Below, in pieces: positions 26,031-35,206 of a stretch of 64,000 bases of DNA. Under the pieces are notes generated by a model. The model saw only the letters and a program-made list of their open reading frames with translations, was not told the DNA's origin and ran no database searches. The stretch spans positions 1-64,000 of the forward strand of contig FMVK01000017.1 in assembly GCA_900102065.1 (NCBI GenBank). Reading direction: 5' to 3'. Source of the stretch: Lachnospiraceae bacterium XPB1003 (lineage in GTDB: Bacteria > Bacillota > Clostridia > Lachnospirales > Lachnospiraceae). Both the position numbers and the translations under genes were made by a program. Position 1 is the first letter of the stretch, and each line of letters starts with the position of its first letter.

Positions 26031-26657
26031 ATGCGACAGGGAGCTTTGGTCGTTATCTCCGGGTTCGCCGGGGCAGGAAAAGGCACGCTGGTCAAGGAAC
26101 TGATGAAGAGGTATGACAACTATGCCCTGTCGGTTTCAATGACAACCAGGTCTCCACGTCCGGGTGAGAAGGAAGGGGAATCCTACTTCTTCGTGACTAA
26201 GGAGCAGTTCGAGAAGACCATAGAGGAAAACGGGTTTATCGAATATGCGCAGTATGTAGGAAATTACTACGGCACACCAAGGGCTTATGTGGAAGAGCAG
26301 ATGCGCAGCGGCAAGGATGTCATCCTGGAGATCGAGATCCAGGGCGCGCACAAGGTAAGAAAGCTCTATCCCGATGCCATACTAATATTTGTAACACCCC
26401 CCAGCGCTCAGATACTTAAGGAAAGACTTACGGGGCGTGGAACCGAGACTGCCGAGGTCATCAAGAAGAGGATGGATCGCGCGGCGCAGGAGTCGGAGGG
26501 TATAGAGGATTACGATTATATCGCGGTCAATGACGATATCGAGACATGTGTCACCAATGTCCGCGGGATGATAGAAGCTTCGCATTTCAGGCCGGCACTC
26601 AATGAGGAATTCATTTCACAGGTAAGAGCCGATCTGGAAAAAATGGCTACAGAATAA
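26031..26657 (+). CDS. gmk: Guanylate kinase
   Basis: Phosphorylates GMP to GDP. P-loop GFAGAGKGTL near 11-20, the GMP-binding SMTTRSPRPGE and ESYFFVTKEQF, and the lid R-rich TGRGTETAEVIKKRM are all present. 208 residues, normal length. Confidence 0.96.
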   Translation: MRQGALVVISGFAGAGKGTLVKELMKRYDNYALSVSMTTRSPRPGEKEGESYFFVTKEQFEKTIEENGFIEYAQYVGNYYGTPRAYVEEQMRSGKDVILEIEIQGAHKVRKLYPDAILIFVTPPSAQILKERLTGRGTETAEVIKKRMDRAAQESEGIEDYDYIAVNDDIETCVTNVRGMIEASHFRPALNEEFISQVRADLEKMATE

Positions 26658-26689
26658 CATATAGATAATATTCAGGAGGAAAAAATATC

Positions 26690-27028
26690 ATGATGCTGCA
26701 TCCGTCTTACACAGACCTTATGGACGTTGTTAATTCAGGAGTTGAATACGGTGAGGCTCCCGTTGTTGCCAGCCGTTATTCCATCGTTATGGCTACCGCT
26801 AAGCGTGCCAGACAGATCATCGCCGTACAGGCAGCTTCCGATGCTGTCAGACGCGAGAGAATGAACGGAGCTGAGAATGCAAGACACCGTGAGGTTAAGT
26901 GCAACTATGTTCCGCCCCTTGTATCAACCAGACAGGGGAAGTACAGCAAAAAGCCCCTTTCCATCGCTGTTGAGGAGCTTGAACAGGGAAAGATGCGCAT
27001 CATTTCAAAAGATAACTCAGAGGAGTGA
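26690..27028 (+). CDS. rpoZ: RNA polymerase omega subunit
   Basis: Small RNA polymerase subunit. The N-terminal MLHPSYTDLMD and SRYSIVMATAKRARQI correspond to the conserved omega helix region. The 112-residue length includes a C-terminal extension (NYVPPLVSTRQGKYSKKPLSIAVEELEQGKMRI) usual in Clostridia. AGGAGG precedes it. Position after gmk is conserved. Confidence 0.93.
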   Translation: MMLHPSYTDLMDVVNSGVEYGEAPVVASRYSIVMATAKRARQIIAVQAASDAVRRERMNGAENARHREVKCNYVPPLVSTRQGKYSKKPLSIAVEELEQGKMRIISKDNSEE

Positions 27029-27047
27029 TCGTTCATAACGTATGTAT

Positions 27048-27083
27048 AAAAGGGGGTCAGGTTGCAAACCTGTCCCTTTTTTT
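27048..27083 (+). terminator. Rho-independent terminator after rpoZ
   Basis: AAAAGGG-GGTCAGGTT / AACCTGTCCCTTTTTTT stem with GCAA loop, T-run of seven. Confidence 0.9.
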
Positions 27084-27192
27084 CTCCGGATTATTTCTCA
27101 GAGAACAGGATCTCAAGAATAAGATCTTGGGAATAAAAGTTTATGAATGATAGTCTGAAAACAGAAGTTTTGGATCAAATCTCAAGATAGAA

Positions 27193-28632
27193 ATGGAAAA
27201 TAATAAGACTCAGAAAAATATAATGCTCATATCTCTGGGCTGCGACAAGAATCTTGTGGACAGCGAGATGATGCTGGGCATGCTCAGTGAAGCGGGATAT
27301 AAGCTGGTGGATGATGAGGGAGAAGCAGATGTCATAGTAGTCAATACCTGCTGCTTCATCAATGATGCCAAGGAAGAGAGCATACAGACACTTATAGACT
27401 GCGGTAATCTAAAGAGCGAGTCGGGAAGACTTAGATTCCTTGTGGCAGCAGGGTGTCTCGCTCAGAGATATGCTGATGAGATCAGGAAAGAACTGCCGGA
27501 AGTGGATGCCATTATAGGCACTACGGCCTTCGATAAGGTGGTAGAGACGATAAACGGCCTGTATGAGGCGGATGAGAATGGCACCATGAGTGCCCCGACG
27601 GCTAAGGACTCTGCGGTAGCAGGGGGTGATCCCTCTGCAGGAGATAGAGGCGCTGTAAGCGATAAGGGATTTTGTAAGAAACTTGAGCCCTTGGACAGAC
27701 TGGTGTCCGGCAGGCCCAGGATCCTTTCCACAGGCGGATATTATGCATATCTGAAGATCGCCGAAGGCTGCAATAAGAACTGCTCATACTGCATCATTCC
27801 GAAGATAAGAGGGCCATATAGATCCGTCCCCATTGGCACACTTTTGGAGGAGGCGAAGAAGCTTTCCGACGGCGGTGTGAAGGAACTGATATTGGTGGCT
27901 CAGGAGACGACCATATACGGCACTGATATCTATGGGCATAAGGCTCTGCCGGAGCTGTTGGAGAGGCTGTCAAAAGAGTGCGACTTCAACTGGATCAGGA
28001 TACTGTACGGATATCCCGAGGAGATAGATAAGGAGCTGATAGAGCAGATAGCGGTGAATGATAAGGTGTGCCATTATCTGGATCTGCCCATACAGCATAG
28101 CGCAGACAGTGTCTTAAAGCGCATGGGAAGACGCACTTCCCACGCAGACCTGGTGAGTATCATAGGACAGCTTCGTGACCGTATCCCCGATATCGCCCTC
28201 AGGACCACGCTGATCACAGGATTCCCGGGAGAGACCGAAGAGGACTTCGAGGAGCTCAAGGAGTTCGTGAAGGAGATGAGGTTCGACAGGCTGGGCGTAT
28301 TTGCCTACTCGCCGGAGGAAGGAACTGCGGCAGAGAAAATGGCGGATCAGATCCCCGAGGAAGTGAAAGCCTCCAGACGGGATGAGATAATGGAGATCCA
28401 GCAGGAGATAGCCTTCGAGAAGGCAGAGGCTATGTGCGGCAGAGAGATAGACTGCATGGTATGCGGCAGGATCCCCGAGGATAATGTGCTCGTCTGCAGG
28501 AGCTATATGGATGCTCCGGATGTGGACGGATACGTGTTCGTGGATACGGATTCGGATATCATGAGCGGTACGGCACTTAAGATAAGGATCACCGGAGCGA
28601 AGGAATACGACCTGACGGGCGAGATCATATAG
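27193..28632 (+). CDS. rimO: Ribosomal protein S12 methylthiotransferase
   Basis: A methylthiotransferase of 479 residues that modifies an aspartate of ribosomal protein S12. N-terminal UPF0004 domain with LISLGCDKNLVDSE and VNTCCFI (cluster cysteines), radical SAM motif CNKNCSYC followed by IIPKIRGPYRS, and a C-terminal TRAM domain. GCDKNLVDSE is diagnostic of RimO over MiaB. A low-complexity insert of about 40 residues (near 125-165, Ala/Gly/Asp-rich) separates the first two domains and is longer than usual. No strong ribosome binding site is seen at ATG 27193. Confidence 0.94.
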   Translation: MENNKTQKNIMLISLGCDKNLVDSEMMLGMLSEAGYKLVDDEGEADVIVVNTCCFINDAKEESIQTLIDCGNLKSESGRLRFLVAAGCLAQRYADEIRKELPEVDAIIGTTAFDKVVETINGLYEADENGTMSAPTAKDSAVAGGDPSAGDRGAVSDKGFCKKLEPLDRLVSGRPRILSTGGYYAYLKIAEGCNKNCSYCIIPKIRGPYRSVPIGTLLEEAKKLSDGGVKELILVAQETTIYGTDIYGHKALPELLERLSKECDFNWIRILYGYPEEIDKELIEQIAVNDKVCHYLDLPIQHSADSVLKRMGRRTSHADLVSIIGQLRDRIPDIALRTTLITGFPGETEEDFEELKEFVKEMRFDRLGVFAYSPEEGTAAEKMADQIPEEVKASRRDEIMEIQQEIAFEKAEAMCGREIDCMVCGRIPEDNVLVCRSYMDAPDVDGYVFVDTDSDIMSGTALKIRITGAKEYDLTGEII

Positions 28633-28723
28633 TTATGATGGCGCAGATCGGATGAGTTATTCCGGAGTGCTGGACCTGCCGCTGAGTGATTAAGTTATTA
28701 GTTTATGCTATAATAGGTGAGTT

Positions 28724-29263
28724 ATGAATCTACCCAATAAATTGACTTTATTCAGAGTAATATTGATACCTTTTTACGTCTTCTTCGTGATGACGGACAT
28801 AGTAGGGACACCGAGTAAATGGATCGCCCTTGCCATATTTATAATAGCTTCCCTTACGGATCTCTTCGACGGGAAGATAGCCAGAAAATACAACCTGGTC
28901 ACTAATTTCGGCAAGTTCATGGATCCCCTTGCGGATAAGCTGTTAGTATGCAGTGCCATGATATGCTTTGCGGCGATGCAGATAATGCCTGCATGGATAG
29001 TGATCGTGGTAGTGGCGAGAGAGTTCATCATAAGCGGATTCAGGATCATCGCTGCGGAACAGGGCATAGTCATTGCTGCAGGCTGGTGGGGAAAGTTCAA
29101 GACCACAGCTCAGATGATAATGGTGATAATGATGACAGTGAACCTTGAAGTGCTCTATATCCCTACGCAGGTGGTGATGTATATAGCGCTGGCGCTGACG
29201 GTCATTTCGCTTGTGGATTATCTCATCAAGAACAAAGACGTGATGAAAGAAGCCAAAGATTGA
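28724..29263 (+). CDS. pgsA: CDP-diacylglycerol-glycerol-3-phosphate 3-phosphatidyltransferase
   Basis: A membrane enzyme making phosphatidylglycerol phosphate. 179 residues with about five membrane helices, and the CDP-alcohol phosphotransferase motif DGKIARKYNLVTNFGKFMDP through LAD (D-G-x2-A-R-x8-G-x3-D-x3-D) intact. NLPNKLTLFRVILIP at the N-terminus is typical of PgsA. AGGTGAG precedes the ATG. rimO-pgsA-cinA order is usual in Clostridia. Confidence 0.95.
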   Translation: MNLPNKLTLFRVILIPFYVFFVMTDIVGTPSKWIALAIFIIASLTDLFDGKIARKYNLVTNFGKFMDPLADKLLVCSAMICFAAMQIMPAWIVIVVVAREFIISGFRIIAAEQGIVIAAGWWGKFKTTAQMIMVIMMTVNLEVLYIPTQVVMYIALALTVISLVDYLIKNKDVMKEAKD

Positions 29264-29288
29264 TCATATATTACGGGTGTGACAGGAT

Positions 29289-30086
29289 ATGAGCGATAAG
29301 GAATTATCTAAAGACGTTTTAAAAGATTCTTCGAGCGCAGAGATCAACGCAGAACCGGAAGAAAAGACGGCAGTCTCAGTGGTAAAGATCTGCGGTATGA
29401 CGGAAGCCCAGGTGAGGACCGGCGTATCCGGCATGAGCTTTAAGGACAGCGTGGATCACGAGTTCGAATCCGAGGACTGCGGCGAGGTACATATCCGCCT
29501 CACAGGTCCGAAGAAAGCGGTGAAATCTGCCGTGAAGGAGATCAAGGCGGCTTTCGGCATAAATGTATTCACTTCACATGAAGAGAAGACTCTGGAGGAT
29601 GTGGTAGTAGAGCTCCTGCTTGCAAACAAGCTCACGGTATCCACTGTGGAGTCCCTTACGGGAGGACTGCTTGCGGGACGCATCATAAATGTCCCGGGAG
29701 TATCCGATATATATAAAGCGGGATTCATCACATACTCCAATAAGGCGAAAAGGAAACTTGCGGGTGTCAGCCGCAAGACCATAGATAAATTCGGAGCTGT
29801 GAGCGAGCAGACCGCCAAGGAGATGAGCAAGGGCTCAGCGAACCTGTATAAGGCCGATGTGGTGGCTGCGGTGACCGGTAATGCCGGACCTGATGAATCG
29901 GAAGGAAAGCCAGTAGGGCTCGTATATATCGGCGTGAATGTGGCAGGCAAGATAACTACGAGAGAGTATCACTTCGACGGGGATCGGAGGCAGATCAGGG
30001 AGAAGACGGTTACGGCCGCCCTGGTGCTCATGAGGGAGTGCATACTCGAGTATTACGGTAAGGTGACATTTGGTGGGGAAAACTGA
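29289..30086 (+). CDS. cinA: CinA-like protein lacking the N-terminal molybdopterin-binding-like domain
   Basis: 265 residues against about 410 in full CinA. The N-terminal 30 residues are acidic, 30-95 resemble the KH-like linker domain, and 100-265 are the CinA C-terminal amidohydrolase domain (nicotinamide mononucleotide deamidase type) with STVESLTGGLLAGRI, TYSNKAKRKL, AVSEQTAKEM and VTGNAGPDE. The ADP-ribose pyrophosphatase/MoCF part is absent, so only pyridine nucleotide salvage is predicted. Shorter CinA forms are not rare. Gap to the next gene is 25 bases. Confidence 0.85.
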   Translation: MSDKELSKDVLKDSSSAEINAEPEEKTAVSVVKICGMTEAQVRTGVSGMSFKDSVDHEFESEDCGEVHIRLTGPKKAVKSAVKEIKAAFGINVFTSHEEKTLEDVVVELLLANKLTVSTVESLTGGLLAGRIINVPGVSDIYKAGFITYSNKAKRKLAGVSRKTIDKFGAVSEQTAKEMSKGSANLYKADVVAAVTGNAGPDESEGKPVGLVYIGVNVAGKITTREYHFDGDRRQIREKTVTAALVLMRECILEYYGKVTFGGEN

Positions 30087-30111
30087 TCTGGCATCAGAAT
30101 AAGAGGGAAGA

Positions 30112-31515
30112 ATGGGAAAAGACGGCAATGCATATCACAACAGCGCAATGAGGGCGAATCCTCGTAAATATAACGATAAAAGACTTGTTAAGCGCAGGCT
30201 TGTTGAGCTTTTTGAAGTTATTTTTCTGTGTCTGATCTATTATTTCGTATGGATGTATTTCTACAGGCCTGAGGCAGGTTCTTCATTCCTGGGCAGAGGA
30301 AAGTATGTCCTTATGTTAGTCTATGGCATCCTGGCAGCAGGTGCCATCAATATGAATGAGGGGTTCAGATTCGGCTATCTGAAGATCTCCGAAGTCATCA
30401 TATCTCAGTCGGTATCACTGATCATCTGTAATATCATCACATATCTGCAGCTTTGCTTAATGGAAAACAGGATGTTATCTACAACGGGCATGTTGGCTCT
30501 GACAGTGGCGGACATAGCTATTGCAAGCGTATATGTGTTTATGTGCTCGGCTATTTATCATAAGACTCGTCGGCCTTACAACATGCTGATGATATACGGC
30601 AATGAGAACGGCGAAGCTCTTAAGAAGAAGATGGACAGCCGCGGGGACAGATATCATGTGTCTGAGATGATGGCATATGATGAGCCTATGGATAAGATAC
30701 TTCACAGGATAGACGAGTTCGATGGCGTGATCGTAAGTGATATTCCTGCAGAGCAGCGTAATGATATATTGAAATACTGCTATGAGAAGGAGATCAGGAT
30801 ATATGTGACGCCCAAGATATCCGATGTCATAGAGAGCGGCGGTGAGGAGATCAATCTCTTCGATACACCTCTTATCATGGTTGACGGTATCAGCATGACT
30901 CTGGGTAACAGGATAGCCAAGAGGACTATAGATCTGGCACTTTCATTTCTTGCGCTGGTGGTATTGTCACCTGTATTTATCATCACTGCACTGGCTGTAA
31001 AGCTCTGTGACGGAGGCCCTGTGTTCTTCAGGCAAAAGCGCGTCACAATGGACGGCAGGGAATTTGATATACTGAAGTTCAGAAGTATGATAGTGGATGC
31101 TGAGAAGGATAATACACCTCATCCGGCCGAGGACGGTGATCCCAGGATCACTAAGGTGGGAAAGTTCATAAGAGCCTGCAGGCTGGATGAGCTTCCTCAG
31201 CTGCTAAATATAATCAGGGGCGATATGAGTATCGTGGGTCCCAGGCCTGAGCGTGTTGAGAATGTAAAGGAATATACGGAGCAGATCGCGGAATTCCCTA
31301 TGCGACTGAAAGTTCGCGGAGGTCTTACCGGATATGCTCAGGTATATGGAAAGTATAATACGACTCCTCTGGATAAGCTGAAGCTGGACCTCATGTATAT
31401 CGAGAATTACAGCGTGATGCTTGATATCAGGCTCATGCTCATGACAGTGAGAGTACTCTTCTCTAAGGAAGCGACGGAAGGGTTCGAGAATAAGTCTGAA
31501 GACGATAAGGAATAG
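30112..31515 (+). CDS. Polyprenyl-phosphate sugar-1-phosphate transferase (priming enzyme)
   Basis: Starts surface polysaccharide repeat units by moving a sugar phosphate from a UDP-sugar to undecaprenyl phosphate. 467 residues: about four N-terminal membrane helices (35-165), a CoA-binding-like Rossmann region (165-255), one re-entrant helix ([20 protein letters not shown]), then the catalytic Bac_transf domain with [40 protein letters not shown] and [11 protein letters not shown]. WbaP/CpsE-like. The only priming transferase in the window, 8 kb upstream of the polysaccharide locus, so it may serve it. Confidence 0.93.
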   Translation: MGKDGNAYHNSAMRANPRKYNDKRLVKRRLVELFEVIFLCLIYYFVWMYFYRPEAGSSFLGRGKYVLMLVYGILAAGAINMNEGFRFGYLKISEVIISQSVSLIICNIITYLQLCLMENRMLSTTGMLALTVADIAIASVYVFMCSAIYHKTRRPYNMLMIYGNENGEALKKKMDSRGDRYHVSEMMAYDEPMDKILHRIDEFDGVIVSDIPAEQRNDILKYCYEKEIRIYVTPKISDVIESGGEEINLFDTPLIMVDGISMTLGNRIAKRTIDLALSFLALVVLSPVFIITALAVKLCDGGPVFFRQKRVTMDGREFDILKFRSMIVDAEKDNTPHPAEDGDPRITKVGKFIRACRLDELPQLLNIIRGDMSIVGPRPERVENVKEYTEQIAEFPMRLKVRGGLTGYAQVYGKYNTTPLDKLKLDLMYIENYSVMLDIRLMLMTVRVLFSKEATEGFENKSEDDKE

Positions 31516-31529
31516 GGGCGGATACCGGG

Positions 31530-31979
31530 ATGGATCAGGATACAGCGAATTACAGACAGAATGTTGAAGAACATAATAAAGAAATGGCGCAGACAGAGAA
31601 GTCGCAGTTAAAGTACCAAAAGCTGTCCTTTATAATGTCTATGCTGAGCGCGATATTCACCGGTGCTGTGCTGATCATAGTGATGTGTATGGTGGCCTAT
31701 GTGGTGCCTAAGGTCAATACAATATATGACAGCACCATGGTGTCCCTGAATAATCTGGAATATCTCACCACAGAGCTCAAGGAAGCGGATCTGGGCGGTA
31801 CAGTGGATAATATCAATACTCTTACGATACAGGCAACGGACGATATGTCCAGGACTGTAGAGAGAATAGATAAAGTAGATTTGGAGAAGCTCAACGAGGC
31901 CATCGATAACCTGAACGAGACGGTGAAGCCCATGGCAGAGTTCTTCGAGGAGCGCAATCCCAAGAGCGAGCAAGAATAG
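31530..31979 (+). CDS. Small membrane protein with coiled coil
   Basis: 149 residues: a charged N-terminus (1-35), one transmembrane helix (about 36-60, SMLSAIFTGAVLIIVMCMVAY), then a predicted coiled coil (70-140) with heptad-like Leu/Ile spacing (LNNLEYLTTELKEADLG, DKVDLEKLNEAIDNLNETV). Resembles DUF948 or methyl-accepting style periplasmic coils but I cannot name a family. It follows the sugar transferase by 14 bases and may be co-transcribed. Confidence 0.6.
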   Translation: MDQDTANYRQNVEEHNKEMAQTEKSQLKYQKLSFIMSMLSAIFTGAVLIIVMCMVAYVVPKVNTIYDSTMVSLNNLEYLTTELKEADLGGTVDNINTLTIQATDDMSRTVERIDKVDLEKLNEAIDNLNETVKPMAEFFEERNPKSEQE

Positions 31980-32055
31980 TGAGCTGTAATTAACTACATT
32001 TCGTTATCAAAGAATTAATTAAGTTCCATAGCACCATAGGGGATACGTACAATTT

Positions 32056-32406
32056 TTATCTTTCTGCGATTCTCTCCAGCTTTTCTTCTACGGCTTCTTC
32101 AATAAAACTGTTTAGACTTTGGTGCATTTTGATTGCGTAAATAGCGGCCCGTCTGTGAAGATCGCTATTTTTGAATCTGACATTCAGACTTCCTTTGTAA
32201 GCAGTTTCGGGAGATGTCCCTTCTTCTTCGCACGTTAAAAGATAATCATCAACTGCATGATGAAAATCTGAAATCAGTTCGGAGGCAGTGGTACCTTCGT
32301 ATGAAATAAGGGAGCGTATTCCCTGAACTTTTCCGAAAAACAATTCATCGCTTTCTGAAAATTCAACGCTTCCAACATATCCCTTATATTCTATTGTGTT
32401 ATTCAT
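32056..32406 (-). CDS. hicB: HicB-type antitoxin
   Basis: 116 residues. N-terminal half (YKGYVGSVEFSESDELFFGKV, SELISDFHHAVDDYL) is the partial RNase H fold of HicB; the C-terminal half (NVRFKNSDLHRRAAIYAIKMHQSLNSFIEEAVEEKL) is a ribbon-helix-helix DNA-binding region. It neutralises HicA and represses the operon. Overlaps hicA by 4 bases, toxin first, the usual order. Confidence 0.9.
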   Translation of the reverse strand: MNNTIEYKGYVGSVEFSESDELFFGKVQGIRSLISYEGTTASELISDFHHAVDDYLLTCEEEGTSPETAYKGSLNVRFKNSDLHRRAAIYAIKMHQSLNSFIEEAVEEKLERIAER

Positions 32407-32660
32407 ATCAGCCCCTCCTGTTTAAGATGCTCTATCAGTTGTTTGATCTGGTAATCCGGCAATTCCTTTCTTGGATGAGGTTTATGCAGTAAGATTTTGT
32501 CGTTTTGATCATTTTTTACAAACATTATTCTGGAACCACTGGTTTTACCTTTATTAACACTATGATATCCAAAGTGAGAGAGGAGAGAATCAGCTTCTTC
32601 AAATGTAAAATTCTTTGGATTTGAGCAAAGTTTAGCAATCAGTTTATCTTTCTGTCCCAT
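32403..32660 (-). CDS. hicA: HicA-type mRNA interferase toxin
   Basis: About 86 residues from the chosen start. The dsRBD-like fold is recognisable: KDKLIAKLCSNPKNFTFEEADSLLSHFGY, NKGKTSGSRIMF, LLHKPHPRKELPDYQIKQLIEHLKQEGLI. In the classical subfamily the catalytic histidine is in GSH; this branch has GSR, with histidines in LLHKPHP, a variant frequent in Clostridia. AAAGGA upstream fits ATG 32660 best (ATG 32663 is adjacent, and 32708 a less likely upstream start). Confidence 0.87.
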   Translation of the reverse strand: MGQKDKLIAKLCSNPKNFTFEEADSLLSHFGYHSVNKGKTSGSRIMFVKNDQNDKILLHKPHPRKELPDYQIKQLIEHLKQEGLI

Positions 32661-32697
32661 CATAAGTCCTTTCAAAGTTAGGATATCATAGAAATGG

Positions 32698-32729
32698 GGA
32701 ACTTGCAACTATAAATAGTTGCAAGTTCC
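32698..32729. promoter_or_regulatory. Perfect 14-bp inverted repeat, probable hicAB operator
   Basis: GGAACTTGCAACTA (32698-32711), TAAA, TAGTTGCAAGTTCC (32716-32729). It lies about 38 bases upstream of the hicA start, where the ribbon-helix-helix HicB would be expected to bind for autoregulation. Confidence 0.65.
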
Positions 32730-32870
32730 TTTCCTGTCATATTACGAAATGAATTATTTCAAAATAATTGTTTTATAGTCATTACATGTAGAAATGTGAT
32801 AAGATTTTAATGTATGAATTATTTGGAATGTAATACAGCTTAGGGGCAATGTAGTAAAGGAGGGTTACAA

Positions 32871-33494
32871 ATGGATAATAAGGCGATGTACAAGCTTTCG
32901 TACGGACTGTTCGTGCTGACCGCTAAGGTGGGCGATAAGGAAAACGGCTGTATCACCAATACGGCTGTGCAGGTGGCTTCAGAGCCCAATACCATATCCT
33001 TCGCCGTAAATAAGGCAAATTACACTCATGATATGGTGATGGAAACGAAGAGGGCCAATATATCCGTCATAAGCGAAGCTGCGGATTTCGAACTCTTCAA
33101 GCACTTCGGATTTCAGTCCGGAAGGGATGTGGATAAATTTGCAGATTTCAAGGACTGTAAATATGCGGAAAATGGCATCCCCTATATCACAAAGGGCACT
33201 AATGCCTATTTCTCCATAGATGTAAAGCAGACGGTGGATCTGGGTTCACATACGCTCTTTATCGGTGTGCCTACTGCAATGGAGGTGCTGGCTGATACTG
33301 CTTCAGCCACATATGCTTACTACCAGAGCGAGATCAAGCCTAAGCCCGAGAAAGTGGGGGAGACCAAGACAGGGCAGACGATCTGGCGCTGCAGGATCTG
33401 CGGATATGAGTATGTGGGCGAGGAGATGCCGGATGACTTCCTCTGTCCGTTATGCAATCATCCGAAGGCAGATTTTGAGAAGATAGTGAAGTAA
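32871..33494 (+). CDS. hrb: High-molecular-weight rubredoxin (flavin reductase-rubredoxin fusion)
   Basis: 207 residues. Residues 1-150 are an FMN-binding flavin reductase domain (YGLFVLTAKVGDKENGCITN, FAVNKANYTHDMV); 168-207 are a rubredoxin with the two Cys pairs in WRCRICGYEY and FLCPLCNHPKADF. Such Hrb proteins pass electrons from NADH to flavodiiron proteins, giving O2 or NO detoxification in strict anaerobes. AAAGGAGGG precedes ATG 32871. Stands alone, ended by the terminator at 33527. Confidence 0.93.
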   Translation: MDNKAMYKLSYGLFVLTAKVGDKENGCITNTAVQVASEPNTISFAVNKANYTHDMVMETKRANISVISEAADFELFKHFGFQSGRDVDKFADFKDCKYAENGIPYITKGTNAYFSIDVKQTVDLGSHTLFIGVPTAMEVLADTASATYAYYQSEIKPKPEKVGETKTGQTIWRCRICGYEYVGEEMPDDFLCPLCNHPKADFEKIVK

Positions 33495-33526
33495 GAATGA
33501 ACAGAGGAATATGAATACTTAAGAAT

Positions 33527-33564
33527 AAAAGCAGTCGGTCGTGATTTATGTGCCGGCTGCTTTT
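33527..33564 (+). terminator. Terminator after the rubredoxin gene
   Basis: AAAAGCAGTCGG (33527-33538) / CCGGCTGCTTTT (33553-33564), one G-T pair, A/T flanks allow action on both strands. The rest of 33495-33728 is AT-rich with nothing else recognisable. Confidence 0.75.
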
Positions 33565-33728
33565 ATCAGTTTTTATTACTTTGAAATTGTTTTATTACTT
33601 TTGTTGAGATTTATATTGTTATGATATAACTCGCAAGAAGAATCTAATTTGGGACAAAACCATACAGAGATTCAGTCGTTTGTAGGCTTATTTCAGGAGG
33701 TTAAGCGAGTTAGATTACAAAGTAGGGG

Positions 33729-35024
33729 TTATGGATATGTATCATAAGCAAAATCTTCAAACATACTTTGAATATGATAACGAAATTCGTTGAGAATATA
33801 CCCGGAGACTTTATTTCGCGCATATGGATTAATGAATATCCAAGTATCATCATTGCCTGAATGCATAGATATATCTTGAAAGATCACTGCAGATATACAT
33901 TTTGAAGCTGATTTAACGCTTACGATAGGTGAGCACTTTTTATCAAATTCATTTACATCGATTTCGTCAGACATTCCCAAGAACATTCTTCTGCAAAGTG
34001 AACGAAATGCAGCCATAGTCGAGTCGCGGAAACTTCCGGTAAACTGTCTTGCGGTTTTGCTGTCATACGGACAAATGATAACAAATGGCTTTTGTGTACA
34101 GAATTGAGAGGCGTCACGGAAAAAATAATATTGGTTTTCCATAGCCCATTTATATGGATTAAATTCAGATATTGTACTGATTATTTTGGGACCGGTTGTA
34201 TAATGGGCCCGAATTTCTAAATCTGTCTTTGGGATGGTAATCCAATAGTCTTTATTATGTTTATTTTCTTCAAGAAATAGACTATTATAAAGGCTGTTTG
34301 ATTTGGATAGTAGTTCTTGAACTGTGTTATTTGATAGGTCTGTTGAACCGCTTATGGTAATATAATAATCGTTATGATTATTGACTCTCATTTCGTTCAA
34401 TTTCTTTTGAAGTCTGATGAGGTTAGGTTGAGTTATTCCGAACATTTTTACATCGAAAACAACTGATTCATCAATAATTCCGTCAGCGATGTAGCCATGA
34501 GGATTAAGACATTCGCCCTCGTTTATACGTTCCTGTGGCGAAAAATGGATTCCTTGTTTTTCTAACCAAGCATAAGTTAATGCCTCATATAATTTCCCCT
34601 CATTGTCGGATTTGGATTTAGAAAGTTCAGTGAAGATATCCCTTTTATAATCTGAATATTTAGAAAAGTAATCACAAAGTGCTTTGAACTGTGATGAGAG
34701 AAGTACTATTTTTTTATTCTCATACTTAGCGGTAAGGGAATAATTTCCTTCAGGACTCTTTATACCATCGAGAAGCTGCTTCATAGTATAATTTGAATAA
34801 TTATTGTTACCCCATGTGTTGCTCTGATACACGCCTAGAATTTGATCCTCGAGATGGTATAATTTTGCAAGGGTTGTAAGTATTGATATTGAGGGCTCTC
34901 TGTTGCCGGATTCGTAGTGGTTATAAGCAGAGGCACTAATGCCGAGATGTTTTGCAAGATCGGACTGAGAAAAGTTGTTTATCTGACGGTATCTTTTTAA
35001 TATGTTAGATATATTTGTACTCAT
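33729..35024 (-). CDS. XRE-type regulator fused to PD-(D/E)XK nuclease-like domain
   Basis: 431 residues. 1-65: XRE/Cro helix-turn-helix (FSQSDLAKHLGISASAYNHYESGNREPS). A linker (70-135) then a region with the spacing of a PD-(D/E)XK core: Glu147 in GKLYEALTYAWLEKQG, Asp181 in GYIADGII and D191-V-K193 in VVFDVKMFG. About 220 further residues have no recognised domain. The combination suggests a self-regulated nuclease, for example a defence or orphan restriction-type protein; there is no methyltransferase or other partner beside it, so function is inference. AT-rich compared with the core genome, and located at the edge of the mobile region. Confidence 0.65.
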   Translation of the reverse strand: MSTNISNILKRYRQINNFSQSDLAKHLGISASAYNHYESGNREPSISILTTLAKLYHLEDQILGVYQSNTWGNNNYSNYTMKQLLDGIKSPEGNYSLTAKYENKKIVLLSSQFKALCDYFSKYSDYKRDIFTELSKSKSDNEGKLYEALTYAWLEKQGIHFSPQERINEGECLNPHGYIADGIIDESVVFDVKMFGITQPNLIRLQKKLNEMRVNNHNDYYITISGSTDLSNNTVQELLSKSNSLYNSLFLEENKHNKDYWITIPKTDLEIRAHYTTGPKIISTISEFNPYKWAMENQYYFFRDASQFCTQKPFVIICPYDSKTARQFTGSFRDSTMAAFRSLCRRMFLGMSDEIDVNEFDKKCSPIVSVKSASKCISAVIFQDISMHSGNDDTWIFINPYARNKVSGYILNEFRYHIQSMFEDFAYDTYP

Positions 35025-35206
35025 TGTTATCAGCTCTTGTTCTTTTTATGGGGGAGATATTCCCTTTTATTGAGTGAAATAAGTATAGCACAGATTTACG
35101 TTTTGCAAATTAGCACGAATGCATAATTGACAATAAGTAACTGCGGCGATATCCTTTCAACAGGGGATGAGAATAAATGTTTTCAGCTGTGAAAGGAGGA
35201 GGGAAA

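Noticed and set aside
28709-28720. TATGCTATAAT as promoter for pgsA
   Set aside because: The start of transcription would fall about 3 bases before the ATG and after the ribosome binding site, so it is unlikely to serve pgsA.
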